Shown: positions 34,074 through 46,506 of the stretch, piece after piece
Layout of the letters: every line of letters begins with the position of its first letter
Numbering within the stretch: the first letter of the stretch is position 1
Translations under genes and position numbers: made by a program
Notes under the pieces: model-generated
What the model saw: only the letters and a program-made list of their open reading frames with translations
The model's database searches: none
What the model was told of the DNA's origin: nothing
DNA from: Chrysemys picta bellii
Lineage: Eukaryota > Chordata > Testudines > Emydidae
Direction: 5' to 3'
DNA: 64,000 bases
Assembly (NCBI RefSeq): GCF_011386835.1
Contig: NC_088791.1
Span: 27,936,998-28,000,997, forward strand

Positions 34074-35105
34074 GTAAGTGAGCATATTCCCAATATTATA
34101 TGATTTTGTAATATGTTTTCTCATTAATGTTATCTTCTCTTAAAGGAGGACTGTCCTTCAAAATCATGCAAAATAAAAACTTAGGTTAACACAGAGGATA
34201 TGCTGAAACTTCCCTTTATTTGGGGCAGTTATCACCCTACTCTACATTTCTAAATTTATATCTAAGTGAGTCTACTAAATGAAATGTTTAATAAGATCAT
34301 ACAGAAAAAAAATATTTTAATGCTGATCTAGTAGCCCCCGAATCCCAACTAAGTAATTCCAATCATAGGGAAAAAGTGTCTCATATTTGTATTACTTTCC
34401 TTTTTGAGGTTGTTGCCCTTCTAATCAACTTGAGGCTTCCTTGTCCTAAAGCCTCCATCATCACACTTCCTTGTTAGTTTCACTTCATATCAGGGCCTCT
34501 TAAAAAGAAGGAAACCTGAGAGATAGTAACTAACCCAGGATCATAAAACAGGATTTTAAGAATTTGAGCCTTCTTAAAACACAGCAATTTTTTTTTCATT
34601 TTTATTCCCACCTTCTTCCTACTAAGGATTACTCCTGCCTGACAGGACAGTATATTGATCTTAAAAAAAGAACATGCCTTTTCCTCAGGTAGAATCTGCA
34701 AACACCAAAGCACCTTTTTCAAAGAGAAGAGAGGCAGAGGGTCAATCTTTCCCTCATCCCTTCCACTCGCACTGGGTACAGTTTGTGTCAATGCATAAAT
34801 CTTAACCTCTCCTCCCCCTCATCGTCCCTCCCCCCCCCCACCCCTGAGGGTGCAAGCATCCTCTATTAACCCCTCCTGGCCTGGAAAACATGGGACCAAA
34901 CCAGAGACTCTCATTTAGATCTTCCACTGGGCAGCTCAAAGTACCAGAGGAGTCCTATATTCATAAGTGAAAATGGAAACAAAATACAACGTAAGACTGA
35001 ATGTGTGCCCAAACAGTAACTTTACATATAAACATTATGTATATACCATATCCAGACTCAATACCTGTGCACAACAGGTTAAGGACAGAGTTTCACAAAC
35101 ACTAT
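34074..35105. other. Unassigned
   Basis: No feature that I recognise. A C-run lies at about 34827-34842. Confidence 0.5.
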
Positions 35106-35327
35106 CAGTGGTTCTCAAACTTTTTTACTGGTGACCCCTTTCACATAGCAAGCTTTTGAGTGCGACCCCCCCCCTTAGAAATTTAAAACACTTTTTTATA
35201 TATATTAACACCATTATAAATGCTGAAGGCAAAGAGGGGTTCGGGTGGATGTTGACAGCTCGTGACCCCCCATATAATAAACCTCGCACCCTTTGAGGGG
35301 TTCCGACCCCCAGTTTGAGAACCCCTG
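35106..35327. mobile_element. hAT-type MITE
   Basis: A 222-bp element with inverted ends CAGTGGTTCTCAAACTTTTT and CAGGGGTTCTCAAACTGG. The flanking 8-mers (AACACTAT / CTTTAAAT) no longer match well. Confidence 0.75.
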
Positions 35328-35430
35328 CTTTAAATGCTCTTACTTTTATTGTTTAATGTCACCCACTTGTTAGTATAGATTTCTTTTACCAAACAGCTTT
35401 TTTATACTGTAATTTTTAAAGGTCATAGAA

Positions 35431-36293
35431 CAGGGGCGGTCAAACTTTTTGGCCTGAGGGCCACATCGAGTTTCCAAAATTGTATGACGGGTCAGTTAGG
35501 GGAGGCTGTGCCTCCCCAAACAGCGAGGCGTGGCCCAGCCCCCGCCCCCTATCCGACCCCCACTGCTTCTCACCCCCTGACAGCCCCCAGGACTCCTGCC
35601 CCATCCAACCCCCCCATTCCCTAACGGCCCCCCTGGGACTCCTACCCCATCCACACACACCCCACTCTGTGTCCCGACCGCCCCTGGATCCTCCACCCCT
35701 GACTGCCCCCCGCCGCCCATCCAACTCCTCCTCTCATTCCTGACTGCCCCCCCTGAGACTCCTCCCCCATCCAACCACCCCTTCTCCCTGTCCCCTGACT
35801 GCCCCCCCGCCACCCCATCCAACCCCCCCCTCTCCTTCCTGACTGCCCCCCCACAGGACCCCTACCCCCATTCAACCCCCGTTCCCTGCCCTGACTGCCC
35901 CGACCCCTATTCACACCCCCACCCCGATCACCACCCCGAACTGCCCTCTATCCATCCCCCCCTGCTCCCTGCCCCCTTACCGTGCTGCCTGGAGCACCGG
36001 TGGCTGGCGACCCGACAGCTGCGCCACCCAGAGCACCAGGACAGGCAGCCGTGCCGCCTGGCTGGAGCCAGCCACGCCACCGCGCAGCACAGAGCACCAG
36101 ATCAGCCCACAGCTCTGCAGCTGCGCTGCCACCCAGAGCATTGCGCCGGCGGCGCAGTGAGCTGAGGCTGCGGGGGAGGGGGAACAGCAGGGGAGGGGCC
36201 AGGGGTTAGCCTCCCCAGCCAGGAGCTCAGGGGCTGGGCACGAGGGTCCCGCGGGCCGGACGTAGCCCGCGGGCCGTAGTTTGCCCACCTCTG
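35431..36293. mobile_element. hAT-type MITE with TCATAGAA duplication and minisatellite core
   Basis: An 863-bp element flanked by perfect 8-bp repeats TCATAGAA at 35423-35430 and 36294-36301. Ends CAGGGGCGGTCAAACTTTTT and, inverted, CAGAGGTGGGCAAACTACGG. The middle (about 35570-35960) is a C-rich imperfect tandem repeat with units like CCTGACTGCCCCCCC and CATCCAACCCCCCC. The right third is GC-rich with CpGs. Open frames here follow from the low-complexity composition. Confidence 0.9.
35570..35960. repeat. C-rich imperfect minisatellite
   Basis: Roughly 60-70-bp units built from CCTGACTGCCCCCC, GACTCCTCCCCCATCC and AACCCCCCCTCTCC. Part of the MITE at 35431-36293. Confidence 0.7.
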
Positions 36294-36301
36294 TCATAGA
36301 A

Positions 36302-37848
36302 GGAAAGTTAATAGGATAGATAATATTAGATGGATAGATAATATTGTTTCCTACTGTGTAGCGAATAAATTCAGTATATTGTATCTGACAGACTGTGTGA
36401 AAGTCTTTATTTGCTGATTTCTGACCCCATAAACTGCGTAACTAATGAATGTCAACTCAAATCACTAAAATAGTAGTATCTCACAATGCTCAAAAATCTC
36501 TGAATATTGTAGAAAGTTTATTCTGCATGCACAATATCCAATTTTTAATCTTTATCTTGACCTTTTCAGATTTACCTTTTTCCTTAAAATACTTAAAACC
36601 ATGAAGCAACTTATGAACTATGCATTTGCCAAATTTATTTATTTTTTAAATCAATGGCATTTTTAATGGCTCATGAGCATAAAATGCATCTTTAAAACCC
36701 TTTCCTCTTTTTCTAATTATGTATAACAATACTTTAGAGACATAGGTTCATGTTGGTAAGCCATCAGTTTCTTCCCAGAGTTCATACTGTATTTTGACAC
36801 ACATTTTGAGCAACAATATATTTTGATCAGTCACCAGTTTTGTCATAGCATTCGAGCTGCTAAAAATATATTCTAATTGGATTCACCACTTCATCGCCGT
36901 ACCCTTCACAGAAGCTCTAAAAATCACAGTTAACACCTGTTTCCTGTACTACTTTCACCCCATCATCCTCTCTCCTATCACCACCACCATTTATTTGGCC
37001 TAACATTTACAATTTATATGATATCGAGGTGCAGGGGGATGGATAAACAAAACATTTTATACATCTTAGGCCTTTTCTTCATGACTTTCAATTTATACTC
37101 ACAAGAATACCCCAAGGCTTTTCTTACATTTCTCCATTTTGGAAAGGTGACTTAACAACCCACTCCCCCCACCATTTTCTGTATCTCTCATTGCTCTGAT
37201 ATTTTGTCATGCTAGAGCTAGTGAAAAGCAATATCATGGTTTAGTTCACGTCTTCCCTCACTAGTCTCATAAATCCAATTAAACTGCTCATACTGTTTTT
37301 AAAGCCATGCTTGCCCCATAGCACTTTCTCATTTTTAATTATTTGTCTTTTATCCTATGTTCCCTTAACTTAGATTTCCAGTGCACTGCCATTATGTTTT
37401 ATTATGTTTAACCATTCATTCAAATACATTTTAGATAACATCATTTCAGCTAAACACACCTGCTTAGGTGTACTAAATTACTAATTACAATTCTGGCAAC
37501 TCATTTCCAAAATATATAATACTCAGCTGCACACAGATTAAATGATTTAATTCAAATAATATTTTGATTTGAATTGATCTTATGTTGTCCTCAGTTGAAA
37601 TAATTTTATTAACACAAGTTTCTGTTAAAATTAAATCTCAAGCAAAACAGGACTGAACAGGTTTGGTTATTAAAAGCACCAAAATAGTCACTAAGAGGAC
37701 ATTGCATGTCAAAAATCTGAATGTCAAAAATACAAAATAATATATTTTAAAATATCTATGTAAAATGAAACAGCTACTTATAATTATAATAATCTGATTG
37801 ACAGATAAAATAATTGCTTTAAAAACACTTGAGTCATTTTGTCCTTAC
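36302..37848. other. Unassigned AT-rich stretch
   Basis: No recognised gene or repeat. Confidence 0.5.
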
Positions 37849-37895
37849 CTGCAGGCATGAACCATTATTACTGCATGCAGTGACTGTTCCATTTC
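37849..37895 (-). other. Candidate short exon (minus)
   Basis: The minus strand has a CTTCTTCAAGTCTGTGCTAG acceptor-like tract, 47 nt, then the strong donor CTGCAG|GTAAGGAC. The single open frame reads NGTVTACSNNGSCLQ. The CxNNGxC spacing recalls an EGF-like half-loop, but it is far too short to assign. Confidence 0.2.
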
Positions 37896-38438
37896 CTAGC
37901 ACAGACTTGAAGAAGCACCACATCTATCTTACAGAATGTGACTAATTTGTGTGTTTGCAATTCCTAAGCTATTTGCAAAGGACACTCCCTTTCAACATAA
38001 CAGGATATTTAATGGTTAACCAAATTATATTTTCTACTAACCTAAATTTAACAGCAACCTTGGTAACTGTAAAATGATTTCCTCCAATACAAAACAAAAA
38101 AAATCAAATTTTGAAACTGAATTTAGAAATCAAGATGCTTTTTGGGTGAAAACAAAAAAATAGTACAGACTGACTGCAACAACAGTATATATAAACCAGT
38201 AGTCTGCTGTATTATGATTTGCATGCTGCTGCTGATTAGACTTCATTAAAAACAAAAATCAATAACCCTTTGCAAAAAGACACAAAGCTTAACCAAAAAC
38301 ACAAATTCAATCAATACATTACAATAACCCGCATGCAATACATCAACAATATTAGCAAACTGACAACAAAAAAATGCCCTATGCTGCTTCTTTGCAATGC
38401 TACACCATTAATTGTTCATGCAAGAGATGTAGCTGTAC

Positions 38439-38502
38439 CTTTCTGAAGAGGACGACTTCTCAGAGTTAACTGACATCAGCAGCTCAATCTTCTGCTTGAT
38501 TT
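38439..38502 (-). other. Candidate exon (minus)
   Basis: The acceptor TTTTCTGATTTTTCCAG is followed by an open frame IKQKIELLMSVNSEKSSSSE. It either ends at a donor-like AAAG|GTACAG (64-nt exon) or continues to YSYISCMNN and a TAA at 38408. The composition looks protein-like and it is outside known repeats. The protein is not recognised. Its phase does not join with the candidate at 37849-37895. Confidence 0.25.
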
Positions 38503-40079
38503 CTGGAAAAATCAGAAAATATTCACAACCAAGATTGCCTGCCCTTGCTTTCCAAAGTCTTATTATCAAATGATTTTTTCCTAATCCCTTTTGTTCAGAA
38601 TGAGGCCACAAGATTCACAGTACTTCTGTAAGGACTGATTCAATGGTGCTCAAAACGAAAAAGCTCCAGAGGCATCAGGCCTTGCTAAACTATGCACATG
38701 ACTGTTTATGAAAGCAGGAAGTACCATTTCTTTTAAGCAGAGGGGTGGTTACTCTTTTGAGGTTGAGCTAACATATTTACTAGATGATTCTTATCATAAC
38801 AAATTACAAACAGCTGCACAAATTCCAGCTTCTACAAAAAAAAATCAAACAAATAGTTTGGGAAGTAAATTATTCTGCAGCTTTGCTACCTAAACATATT
38901 TACTACCCTTCTGAATCTTCATTCCAAAAGCCCTGAAAAATATGGCTCTTTGAATTATTTTTGTCACAAAGAATGAAGTATTTAATCACTACTTTAATAT
39001 ATAGATCAGAAATCATAAACAGCATATTCTAATATCTGAATTTCTTAAGTTAAGATTACAGGGTGCTCTTTCAAATACACTTTGAAGGCCAAATTTAAAT
39101 TTACCTTCAATTTTTTATTCCTAATACCTTAATTGCCCCTCCTAATGCTCACAACCAATGAACAGCAACACCCATTAGCCGAGCGGGGCTGATACATAAT
39201 ACTTGTTCTAAAAGAAATGGCCTGACAATGCCATTTAGAACAGAAATATTGAGAGCCAGATCAATTTTACTAACAGACTACGGGGGGAGGGGAAAAATAA
39301 CCCCATACCATCTGTGATTTCTATTTCATGAGATCTCAAAACCAAATACACATGGATGGTTTTAAAAATAATTTAAGATGATTATGTAGCCAGAAGGTCT
39401 ATTATTTAAATGTTTCAGATGAAAACCAAAGGGTACTATCATAAAATAAAGTTGATTGATTATAATCTTAAAATCCTATTATAGCAGAGCTGGAAGCACT
39501 ACGTATATTTAATGTTGTTTGACACTTCCCATTCTAAGACCCTGTTTTCAATTGCTTATAACTTTTCTAAAACTTTAACTATTCAGGCTGAAATTTTCCA
39601 TGTCAGGGATTTGCCTCAGGGTACTGCATTTATGTTTCAGCTGAAAAAAAGTTCAGCCATTTCTGAGCAAGAGATTAAGAAAAAGCATGTTTTTCCCATG
39701 TTAAAATAAAAACTTACAACCAATTCATTAAGAAGCTCTAGCATTACCATGCTTTGGACCAAGGGCTTGAAATTAAGCAAGAAATAGGATGGAGGTCACC
39801 TTGCTGTCTGGGATGTGTCTTTTGCTTTCCCCAAACTGCACAAATTTGGCTAAGTTATAAGCCTCCAAAAAGTCTCAGTTTACACATGCTCAGTAGAGGA
39901 TTATTAGAATTTGGTAGCTAAATTTTCCAAAGTCCCTGTCTGCATTGAGCATACTCCATCATGGGCATTCAGGGACCGAGCATGATTTTCCCTGCTATTG
40001 CCTCTCCCAGCCATTAGGGGCCATTCAGGGAGCAAAGATAAGAAACGAGATGTACTTGCATGTGCCCCTGATGTCTCCA
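38503..40079. other. Unassigned stretch
   Basis: No recognised gene or repeat. Confidence 0.45.
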
Positions 40080-40510
40080 GGCAGGAAGAAGGAGGAAGCA
40101 ATTTGATTCAAATGCAAAGGGGTGAGCAGCAAAGGGGAGGGAGCTGCAGAAACCAGACGGGAGAAACGAATTGAGAGGGGCAGGAGCCACATGCAACAGA
40201 AGAGGCGGAGGAACTGAAGCATAAGGTTGGACAGAAGTGATGAAGGGGGTGGTAGGAGCAGGCAGTGTGGGAAGGGAAGCAGGAGCTGGGATACACAGGA
40301 GCAGAGAAGGACAAGAACTGGGACCTGTGCAGGAGATAGAAAGGAGCAGAGATGAAGGAGGGCAGAAATCAAGATGTGGGAGTATGGATAGGAGCAGAGG
40401 GAGGAGGGACAGGATCCAATGGGGACAGGGACAGGAGTGTTGGGATGGGACATATTGGAGCAGAGACAGGCTGAGAAGGGGAAGAGGGAAAGCAGGGGCA
40501 CAAGGATCTA
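40080..40510. repeat. Purine-rich low-complexity tract
   Basis: About 430 bp of A/G-rich plus strand (GGGAGGGAGCTG, GGAGCAGAGGGAGGAGGGAC and similar). Minus-strand open frames here are products of the composition. Confidence 0.75.
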
Positions 40511-40529
40511 GAACCATTAGAGAACCCTT

Positions 40530-40745
40530 CCAGACAGAACCTGGATTGAACCCAGGAGTCCTAAATCGCTACACCCCTCTGCTGTCAGCAAACAGAAGCG
40601 AAATCCACTGGCAAGGCATGTGTCTCAATCCCCTCTACTGGCTGGTCCACATAGAGGACAGGACAACAGCCAACTACTTCTACCACTCTGTTAGCTCAAG
40701 TGGTAGAGGTCTCTCTACACTGTGGATCTGAAGGTCCAAAATCTG
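40530..40745 (+). mobile_element. tRNA-derived SINE-like fragment
   Basis: GTTAGCTCAAGTGGTAGAGG near 40690 is an A-box-like tRNA segment, followed after about 30 nt by GAAGGTCCAAAATC, a weak B-box-like segment. There is no acceptor-stem pairing or anticodon arm of a real tRNA. The preceding part contains GGATTGAACCCAGGAGTCC. Confidence 0.4.
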
Positions 40746-41084
40746 CTGATGACTCAAGCTGGTAATCAGTATGGTTCCATATTGCAGAATTTCTGTTTTT
40801 CCAGTTTGTTTAAAAACAAAATAAAAATACACACTTGAGGATATGACAGCCAAAAGTCTATGTTAAAAGAACATCAGATTACAAACTCAGGCACTCAAGC
40901 TAGAAAATGCCAGAATTCAGGTTGCCTGTGCAATCTTAATTTGGTCCCCATTCATTATATGCATATTCATTATGATACAGATTCATGTCACATACTTTGC
41001 CACCCCCCCCCCCACCCCGAATGGATAGTGCTCTGGGAATGAATCATGGTGGTGTAATGAAGTAGGCGGTTATCGTAGTGACTG

Positions 41085-41560
41085 AGGCAGGGGACCGCAG
41101 GAAGAGAAAGGATGGTCTTATGGTTAAGGAAGTTGAATGACACCCTGGATAATTAGATTTTACTCCTGCCTCTGCCACACAGTCCCTATGTGATGCTGAA
41201 TAATTCTCAAACTCAAATGTTCACAGCTGTCTACTAATTGTGTGTTCCCCATTTTGTGGGTGCCCAACGTGACACCCCTGGGGTCAGATTTGCAGAAATG
41301 CCAATTACTACAACTGAAGTCAACTGGAGCTGTGCTTTGAATATGTAAAGTTCTATAAAAAAAAGGATAAATATTTTGAAAAAATAGACTATAAGTATTT
41401 CAAGTTGGACACCCAAATTTAGTGGACATGGGTCAATTTTGCCCCTACTATCTCTGTGGCTCAGTTCCCCAGCTGTAAAATGGGGATAATACTATTGTTT
41501 AATCTTACAGAGGTGTTGTTAAGATAAATTAATTAGTATTTTCTAAATCACTCAGACAGG
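41085..41560 (+). mobile_element. MIR-like SINE with an insertion
   Basis: The left part (GGTCTTATGGTTAAGG to TGCTGAATAATTCTC) and the right part (TCTCTGTGGCTCAGTTCCCC, AGCTGTAAAATGGGGATAAT, AGAGGTGTTGTTAAGATAAA) are the two halves of a core-SINE. Between them (about 41222-41429) is unrelated sequence with TGGGTGCCCAACGTGACACC and inverted TTGGACACCCAAATTTAGTG ends. Confidence 0.6.
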
Positions 41561-41720
41561 AGGATGAGAGCACCATAAAACACCCAATCAAAAGTAACAC
41601 CTGGGGCCACAAACTGAATGAGGAAGACAAAAAGAAATATTGAATAACTACCCATTAACTGAATGAGGCAGGAGTCCTGCAAGGGAAACAAATAGTAAAT
41701 GATCAAGTAATTAAAGACTA

Positions 41721-42238
41721 TACAGTAACTCCTCACTTAACATCGTCCCAGTTAACGTTGTTTCGTTGCTGATCAATTAGAGAACATGCTTGTTTAAAGT
41801 TGCGCAATGCTCCCTTATAATGTTGTTTGGCAGCTGCCTGCTTTCTCCACTGCTTGCAGAAAGAGCAGTCTGCTGGAGCTAGTTGGGGGGCTTGGAACCA
41901 GGGTGAACCGGCAGCTCCCCTATCAACTCCCCTAAGTTCCCTGTGGGCAGCCTCCCCCCACGGCCATGTGCTGCTCCTGCCCTCTTCCTTGGAGCTGCTT
42001 GTGGGAGCCTCCTGCTTGCTTTGTGGAGGGGTGCTAATGTCAGGGTGTCCCGCTCCTGCGGCCCTCCGCTCCTTTACCCCTTCTCCACAGAGCTGGGGTG
42101 AGGGAGGAGAGAGAGACAGGGCTCAGAACTGAGGGAGCTTGCTGGCAGCAGCTGCTGTCTCAACTTGCTGATCTACTTAAAAAGGCAGTGTATTTAGAGT
42201 GGGGTCAGCGTATTTAAAGGGGCAATGCACATCTCTTG

Positions 42239-42273
<35 letters not shown>

Positions 42274-42752
42274 ACCGTGTGTGTCTCAGTCTCTCCCTCG
42301 CTCCCCCCCGCCCCGGTGTGTGTGTCTGGCTCTCTCACACACACGGTGTGTGTCTCTGGCTTTCTCTACCATGCTGTGTCTCCTCCCTCCATTCGTGCTG
42401 CCTTGTAGAGTGTGAGGCTACATTAATAACAATGTGTTAACCCTTGAGGGCTCAGCCGAGTGCTAGTTCATCATTTAGCAGTAAGGCATTCCCTGGAAAA
42501 TATCCCACCTTCTGACTCCACCACCTCAACCAAGCTTCATAATCATAATTGCTGTGTACAATATGAAACTGTTACACTGTGTATATATTTTATTTATATA
42601 TAGTCTTTTGTCTGGCGAAAAAAAATTCCCTGGAACCTAACCCCCACTATTTACATTAATTCTTATGGGGAAATTGGATTCGCTTAATATCACTTAGCTT
42701 AAAGTAGCATTTTTCAGGAACATAACTACAACGGTAAGCAAGGAGTTACAGC
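41721..42752. mobile_element. Tigger-like (Tc1/mariner-type) non-autonomous element
   Basis: Left end TACAGTAACTCCTCACTTAA, right end GTAAGCAAGGAGTTACAG; these are inverted copies of each other next to TA/CA. The interior has a GC-rich part, a (CA)n/(TG)n block at 42240-42360, and TTACATTAATTCTTATGGGG before the right end. No transposase frame. Confidence 0.65.
42239..42360. repeat. (CA)n and (GTGTCTCT)n simple repeats
   Basis: A CA tract at 42250-42274 followed by GTGTGTGTCTC and a second CACACACAC-GGTGTGTGTC pair, which are mutually complementary. Confidence 0.9.
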
Positions 42753-42769
42753 AAGTCAATATAATTTGG

Positions 42770-42985
42770 GGTTTACACCTGAAAGGAGGTGTGCTCATGA
42801 GTGCTGAGTAAATTCCCGAGCTGAGTCCTCCCACACAGACTGATTTCAGTCTGTGTCTGCAGCTGGGTGTGGCCTTACCTGTGTGTGTGCTAGAGAAGTC
42901 TAGTGGAATGGACGGGCTCAGTGGGACCCCAGTATATCAGGTGGCATCCTGGACGGGGGTCCAACCCATCACACTCTTTATGACA
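42770..42985 (+). mobile_element. Possible LTR fragment
   Basis: Contains GCAGCTGGGTGTGGCC, CTGTGTGTGTGCTAGAGAAG and the end GTCCAACCCATCACA. Shares its core with 15955-16270. No internal region. Confidence 0.35.
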
Positions 42986-43740
42986 GACCTTAACATATTT
43001 GAAGACTGATATCAAGTCTGACTTCTTTTCTCAAGATTAAATATTCCCAGTTTTTTAACCTTTCCTCATAGGCCAGGTTTTCTAAACCTTTTATCACTTT
43101 TGTTGCTCTCCTCCGGATTCTCTCCAATTTGCTCACATTTGTCTTAAACTGTGACACCTAAAATTGGACACAGTACTCCAGCTTTGTCCTCACTAGTACC
43201 GAACACAGCGGAACAGTTCCCTCCAGTGTCTTACAATGTCACACTCCTGGTCATACACCCCAAAATTATATTAGCCTTTTTCCTAACTGCACCACATTGT
43301 TGACTCATATGCAATTTGTGATCTACTATAACCCCCAGATCCCTTTCTGCTGTACTACAAACTAGCCAGTTATACCCCATTTTGCATTTGTGCATTTGAT
43401 TTTTTTCCCCCTAACTGGTCATGCTTTGCAGTTGTCTTTACTGAATTTCATCTTGTTGATTTTGATCCAGTCTCCTATTTATCAAGGCTATTTTGAATTC
43501 TATTCCCATTCTCCAAAGTGCTAGCTACCCCTCCCAGGTTGGTGTCATCCACAAATTTCATAAATATATGCTCTACTCCATTATCCAAGTGATTAATGAA
43601 AATATTGAAAAGTCCTGGACCCAGGACACCCCACTAGATACAGCCTCACAGTTTGACAGGAAACCATTGAAAACTACTCTTTGAACATGGTTTTTCAACC
43701 AGTTGTGCCTCAACCTTATAATAATTTAATTTAGTACACA
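42986..43740 (-). mobile_element. Old CR1 LINE fragment
   Basis: Plus-strand sequence such as CTCCGGATTCTCTCCAATTT, GGACACAGTACTCCAGCTTT and TAACCCCCAGATCCCTTTCT is the complement of CR1 ORF2 C-terminal sequence (compare 660-910 in the first CR1). No long frame remains; older than the copies at 231-2160 and 21158-22402. Confidence 0.85.
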
Positions 43741-43937
43741 TTTTCCTCATTTAATTTGGATATCAAATTAAATTTATTTTATGCTGTCTGTATTGAAAAT
43801 TAATAACCATTGTAAAAATTATTGGGAGGAGGAGAAGGAAGCTGGAGATTTTGACAGCTGAGTAGGAGACAGTTGGGGCTTTAGCAGCAAGTAAGAACGA
43901 GCAGTGATTTTTGTATGCAGAAGACAGTGGAGTCTTA

Positions 43938-44230
43938 GGGCTAGTCTGCACTGAAAAGTTATATCAACATAACTACATCTCTCAGGGTTGTGAAAATTCT
44001 ACTACCCGATAGACACAGTTAAGTCAGCCTAACTCCCCGTATAAACATCACTAAGTTGACAGAAGAATTCTTCCATTAACCTAGCTACCACCTCCTGGGG
44101 AGGTGGATTACCTACAGCAATGGGAGAATCCCTCCCACCATTGTAGTAAGTGTCTACACTGAAGCGCTACAACAACACAGATGCAATGCTGAAGCTATGT
44201 CACTGTAGCGATTCAACTATAGACATAGCC
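43938..44230. mobile_element. Harbinger-type MITE, TTA target duplication
   Basis: A 293-bp element between TTA at 43935-43937 and 44231-44233. Inverted ends GGGCTAGTCTGCACTG and GGCTATGTCTATAGTTG. Interior CTACCACCTCCTGGGGAGGT palindrome. The same family as 60720-61181. Confidence 0.8.
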
Positions 44231-44233
44231 TTA

Positions 44234-45100
44234 CTGGGGAAGAACATATAAACTCCCCCTTTTAGATAAAGGTGAAAGTGACAAATCTGGAAGAGGAGGC
44301 AGAATTAACATACAACCCTCAAACCTCTGACAACTAAGTATCTCAATATCTGCCATCGGGTGCAATGACATGTAAGCAGAAATCGCATTTTGTTCCTGCT
44401 AACATGGTTAAATAATTCATTACTGATTAAGTTAAAACTTAAATTAATATCATTGAGTTTCAGAGTCAACTCTCTTTGGGATAAATGAAAGCAGTTCATG
44501 CTTCTCTCACAGCTATTGTCTCAAGCTGTCTCCAGATTTAGGCACACATCACTGTGTTGTTTCACATGTGGTTCACATTCTGAAGATTAACACTGCGGAA
44601 GAATTTTCTTTTTAAATGAAAGCTTAGATTCTAGACCACAGTGATGCCACCAATTTTTAAACAGCCATTATGCACATCTGCTATGCTATCAAACCTTCTG
44701 AAACCAGAACTCTCCCACCACTTTCTTAGCCATCATTCTAAGATAAACCTTAGGAGAACAAACGAGCTTTCCAATGCAAGTCAGAGGACAAAAAATTAGA
44801 GAGACAATTAAACACAGCAGCCAACATAAATATAGTACTAACTGGTAAGCCAGTTTACCGAGCTGTCAAATAATGTCAAATCAACTGATCGCCTATTCTT
44901 TAACCAGTCAAATATTGTCAAATATTCCAGCAAGAATGCCCTGGTGTAGGTGGCAGCCTACCTTATGATCGTATCATGGTGCTATCTGTTAGCAAGCCTA
45001 CTTAAATGTCTTGATCACTCATTTTACTACCATCTGTTGGGAAAGAGGCAAACTAATTGAAAGCTGTGCATCTTGACTGGCAGGAGTATTCTAGAACAAA

Positions 45101-45146
<46 letters not shown>

Positions 45147-45297
45147 TTATTTGTATGCTAGACCATCAATGTAAATGGCAGTTTACAAAACAAATTAAAC
45201 GACATGGCTCCTGTCATGAAGATTTTACAATCTAAACTGTAACTGGAAGAAATTAACTCAGAAGTGCGTGGGGGGGAGGGGGGAGATGCACAGCCAC
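44234..45297. other. Unassigned stretch with (TA)n
   Basis: No gene. It contains a (TA)n microsatellite at about 45106-45144 and a short G-run near 45269-45282. Confidence 0.5.
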
Positions 45298-46334
45298 TAA
45301 GGCCTGGTCTACACTAGGAGGTTATGTTGAATTTAGCAGAGTTAAATCGAATTAACCCTGCACCCGTCCACACAACGAAGCTATTTAGTTCGACATAGAA
45401 CTATTTAAGACATCTCTTAAATTCGATTTCTGTACTCCTCCCCAACGAGGGGATTAGCGCTAAATTCGACATGGCCATGTCGAATTAGGGTAGGTGTGGA
45501 TGGAAATCGACGCTAATAGCTCCGGGAGCTATCCCACAGTGCACCACTCTGTTGACGCTCTGGACAGCAGTCCGAGCTCGGATGCTCTGACCAGCCACAC
45601 AGGAAAAGCCCCAGGAAAATTTGAATTCCTTTTCCTGTCTGGGCAGTTTGAATCTCATTTCCTGTTTGGACATCGTGGCGAGCTCAGCAGCACTGGCAAC
45701 GATGCAGAGTTCTCCAGCAGAGGTGACCATGCAATCTCAGAATAGAAAGAGGGCCCCAGCATGGACTGATCGGGAAGTCTTGGATCTGATCGCTGTGTGG
45801 GGCGATGAGTCTGTGCTTTCGGAGCTACGATCGAAAAGATGGAATGCAAAGATCTACGAGAAGATCTCAAAAGCCATGACAGAGAGAGGATACAGCCGGG
45901 ATGCAACGCAGTGCCGCGTGAAAATCAAGGAGCTGAGACAAGCGTACCAGAAGACCAAAGAGTCAAACGGACGCTCCGGATCCCAGCCCCAGACATGCCG
46001 TTTCTACGAGGCACTGCATTCCATTCTAGGTGCGGCCGCCACCACTACCCCACCACTGACCGTGGACTCTGAGGATGGGATATTGTTGACGCCCGCTTCC
46101 TTGGAGATGTTAGCGGATGGGGAAGATGAGGAAGGTGAGGAGGAGGAGGAGGCAGTCAACAGCACTTACAACGCTAATTTCCCAGACAACCAGGATCTCT
46201 TCATTACCCTCACAGAGATCCCCTACCAACCGTCCCCAGGCGTTAACCCGGACCCTGAATCAGGGGAAGGATCAGTCGGTAAGTGTTTTAAACATGTAAA
46301 CATTTATTTTGAACAGAACAGGAGTATTATCAAT

Positions 46335-46506
46335 GGGTTTTTCATGATTTGTTTGCCCTAGGCGCTTATCATTTTAGTCCTTGGCAGTGCAATTACTGCA
46401 AAAGAATCTAACCATGTCCGGTTTATCATGATTAGTTTGCCCTAGGCACTCTACTTTTTAGTCCTTGCCAGTGCAGCTACTGGAAAAGAAGGTCTATATG
46501 TCCGGC
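46335..46506. repeat. ~78-bp tandem duplication in the Harbinger intron
   Basis: Two adjacent diverged copies, each beginning ATGATTNGTTTGCCCTAGGC, running through TTTAGTCCTTG-CAGTGCA and ending ATGTCCGG (about 46344-46421 and 46428-46505). Confidence 0.75.

Noticed and set aside
35440..35914. Several Gly/Arg-rich frames
   Set aside because: They follow from the C-rich minisatellite within a MITE.
40014..40517. Two long minus-strand frames rich in Ser, Pro, Leu and Cys
   Set aside because: They are translations of a purine-rich low-complexity tract.
40688..40745. tRNA gene
   Set aside because: The A-box-like segment is present, but there is no cloverleaf, acceptor pairing or proper B box. 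A SINE fragment fits better.
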